Below are positions 6,066 through 6,645 of a DNA stretch of 6,645 bases, piece by piece. This DNA comes from an uncultured Porphyromonadaceae bacterium (GTDB lineage Bacteria; Bacteroidota; Bacteroidia; Bacteroidales; Muribaculaceae): positions 1 to 6,645 of the forward strand of contig CAMWRO010000168.1 of the NCBI GenBank assembly GCA_947176615.1, in the 5' to 3' direction. The notes below the pieces were generated by a model, which ran no database searches, was not told where the DNA came from, and saw only the letters and a program-made list of their open reading frames with translations. Each line of letters begins with the position of its first letter. Within the stretch, counting starts at the first letter, position 1. The translations under genes were made by a program, and so were the position numbers.

Positions 6066-6638
6066 ATGAACTACTTGATATTACCCTACATTTGTTTTAT
6101 AATCGCGTCGTTTGCCGCAGAATTTATATTTGCCGGCTTTCAGCTCGGGATGTGGATTGGTGTAATGACCATAATCATTTCAATCCCCGTCTTGGCACCA
6201 TTGAACACATTATTTCTGATACTGTGCGATTGCATGGGTTGGTTCAAGGGTATCCTCCGGAATCCGGTCGTTGTATTTTCGGAATGCGTAATAATTGTAA
6301 GTGTCTTCTTTTCATTGTGTTGTTACGATTCAATAACCTTTATATTATTTCTTGGAATATATATATTTGCATATCTTTTGCTGATTCCGATTATTTGGGG
6401 AGCCGGTAAGATAGATGAGATTTTAAGAAATAGTAACCCAAAACATTATCGAGTGGAAAATATTCCTTACGAAACCATATTGTGTTGTCTGGTAACGGAG
6501 TTTTTTAGTGGGATAATAGTGTTTTATTCGTTTAGTGAGCCGGTTCGGTTTGTTTGGCTTGCAATATGGCTGATAGTAAGCATCCTTTCAGTTTGGGTAC
6601 TATATCGAAATCGAGATAAAATCAACATACATGTATAG
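6066..6638 (+). CDS. Multi-pass membrane orphan protein
   Basis: A 190-residue hydrophobic protein that I do not recognise. Likely membrane segments lie near residues 4-25, 28-54, 68-86, 90-112, 136-155 and 160-180, giving five or six passes. The main soluble part is a charged loop at about 113-135 (GKIDEILRNSNPKHYRVEN), and the C-terminus is short and basic (YRNRDK). Cysteines at 54, 56, 85, 86, 140 and 141 fall in or near the helices. No signal peptide distinct from the first helix is seen, and there is no transporter or enzyme motif. The DNA is AT-rich like the secreted orphan. Small multi-pass proteins often act as immunity factors behind polymorphic-toxin genes, which the YD-repeat relic upstream makes possible but does not show. 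The start at 6066 is the first ATG before the first helix; the leader is A/T-rich without Shine-Dalgarno. The gene ends just before the window edge. Confidence 0.7.
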   Translation: MNYLILPYICFIIASFAAEFIFAGFQLGMWIGVMTIIISIPVLAPLNTLFLILCDCMGWFKGILRNPVVVFSECVIIVSVFFSLCCYDSITFILFLGIYIFAYLLLIPIIWGAGKIDEILRNSNPKHYRVENIPYETILCCLVTEFFSGIIVFYSFSEPVRFVWLAIWLIVSILSVWVLYRNRDKINIHV

Positions 6639-6645
6639 TGATTAA

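Noticed and set aside
4393..6645. Search for CRISPR repeats, tRNA genes, insertion-sequence ends or integrase sites in the AT-rich half.
   Set aside because: No regularly spaced repeats, cloverleaf-like segments, transposase frames or long terminal inverted repeats were seen by eye.

Overview
The window looks like a chromosomal segment of a Bacteroidales bacterium, possibly Muribaculaceae or a relative (family-level placement is a guess). Supporting points are a secreted glycoside hydrolase of family 2 (GH2) with a Bacteroidetes-style multi-domain tail, starts without clear Shine-Dalgarno sequences but with A/T-rich leaders, Bacteroidetes-type -7 boxes (TAnnTTTG), and a YD/RHS fragment whose wording is common in this order.

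Region 1 (about 1-4392, minus strand) is ordinary, moderately GC-rich and well conserved. Reading in the direction of transcription, a BrkB/YihY-family inner-membrane protein (4392-3007) is followed after 23 bases by a RidA enamine/imine deaminase (2983-2609). A perfect 14-bp hairpin with a T-rich tract then closes that unit. The secreted GH2 enzyme (2510-84) follows as a separate unit, and its probable -7 box lies in the T-tract of that hairpin.

Region 2 (4393-4573) is a divergent intergenic spacer. It holds a convincing plus-strand promoter (TTG, 20 bases, TATATTTG) and a weaker minus-strand one for the BrkB gene.

Region 3 (4574-6645, plus strand) is an accessory patch of orphan and decayed genes. 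It opens with a small mosaic ORF: a signal peptide, a region of unknown origin, one YD/RHS repeat, and a short AT-rich tail. Next come a broken leader-like ORF with an in-frame TGA, a secreted four-cysteine orphan, a 33-codon membrane peptide, a GC-rich islet that may be coding debris, and a multi-pass membrane orphan. The mosaic ORF and the secreted orphan share an 18-residue C-terminal motif that starts at residue 142 in both. Most codon differences between the two copies are synonymous, so the motif appears to have been kept as protein. The patch resembles the worn 3' end of an RHS/polymorphic-toxin locus with cargo and candidate immunity genes. That reading is inference; no toxin domain was recognised.
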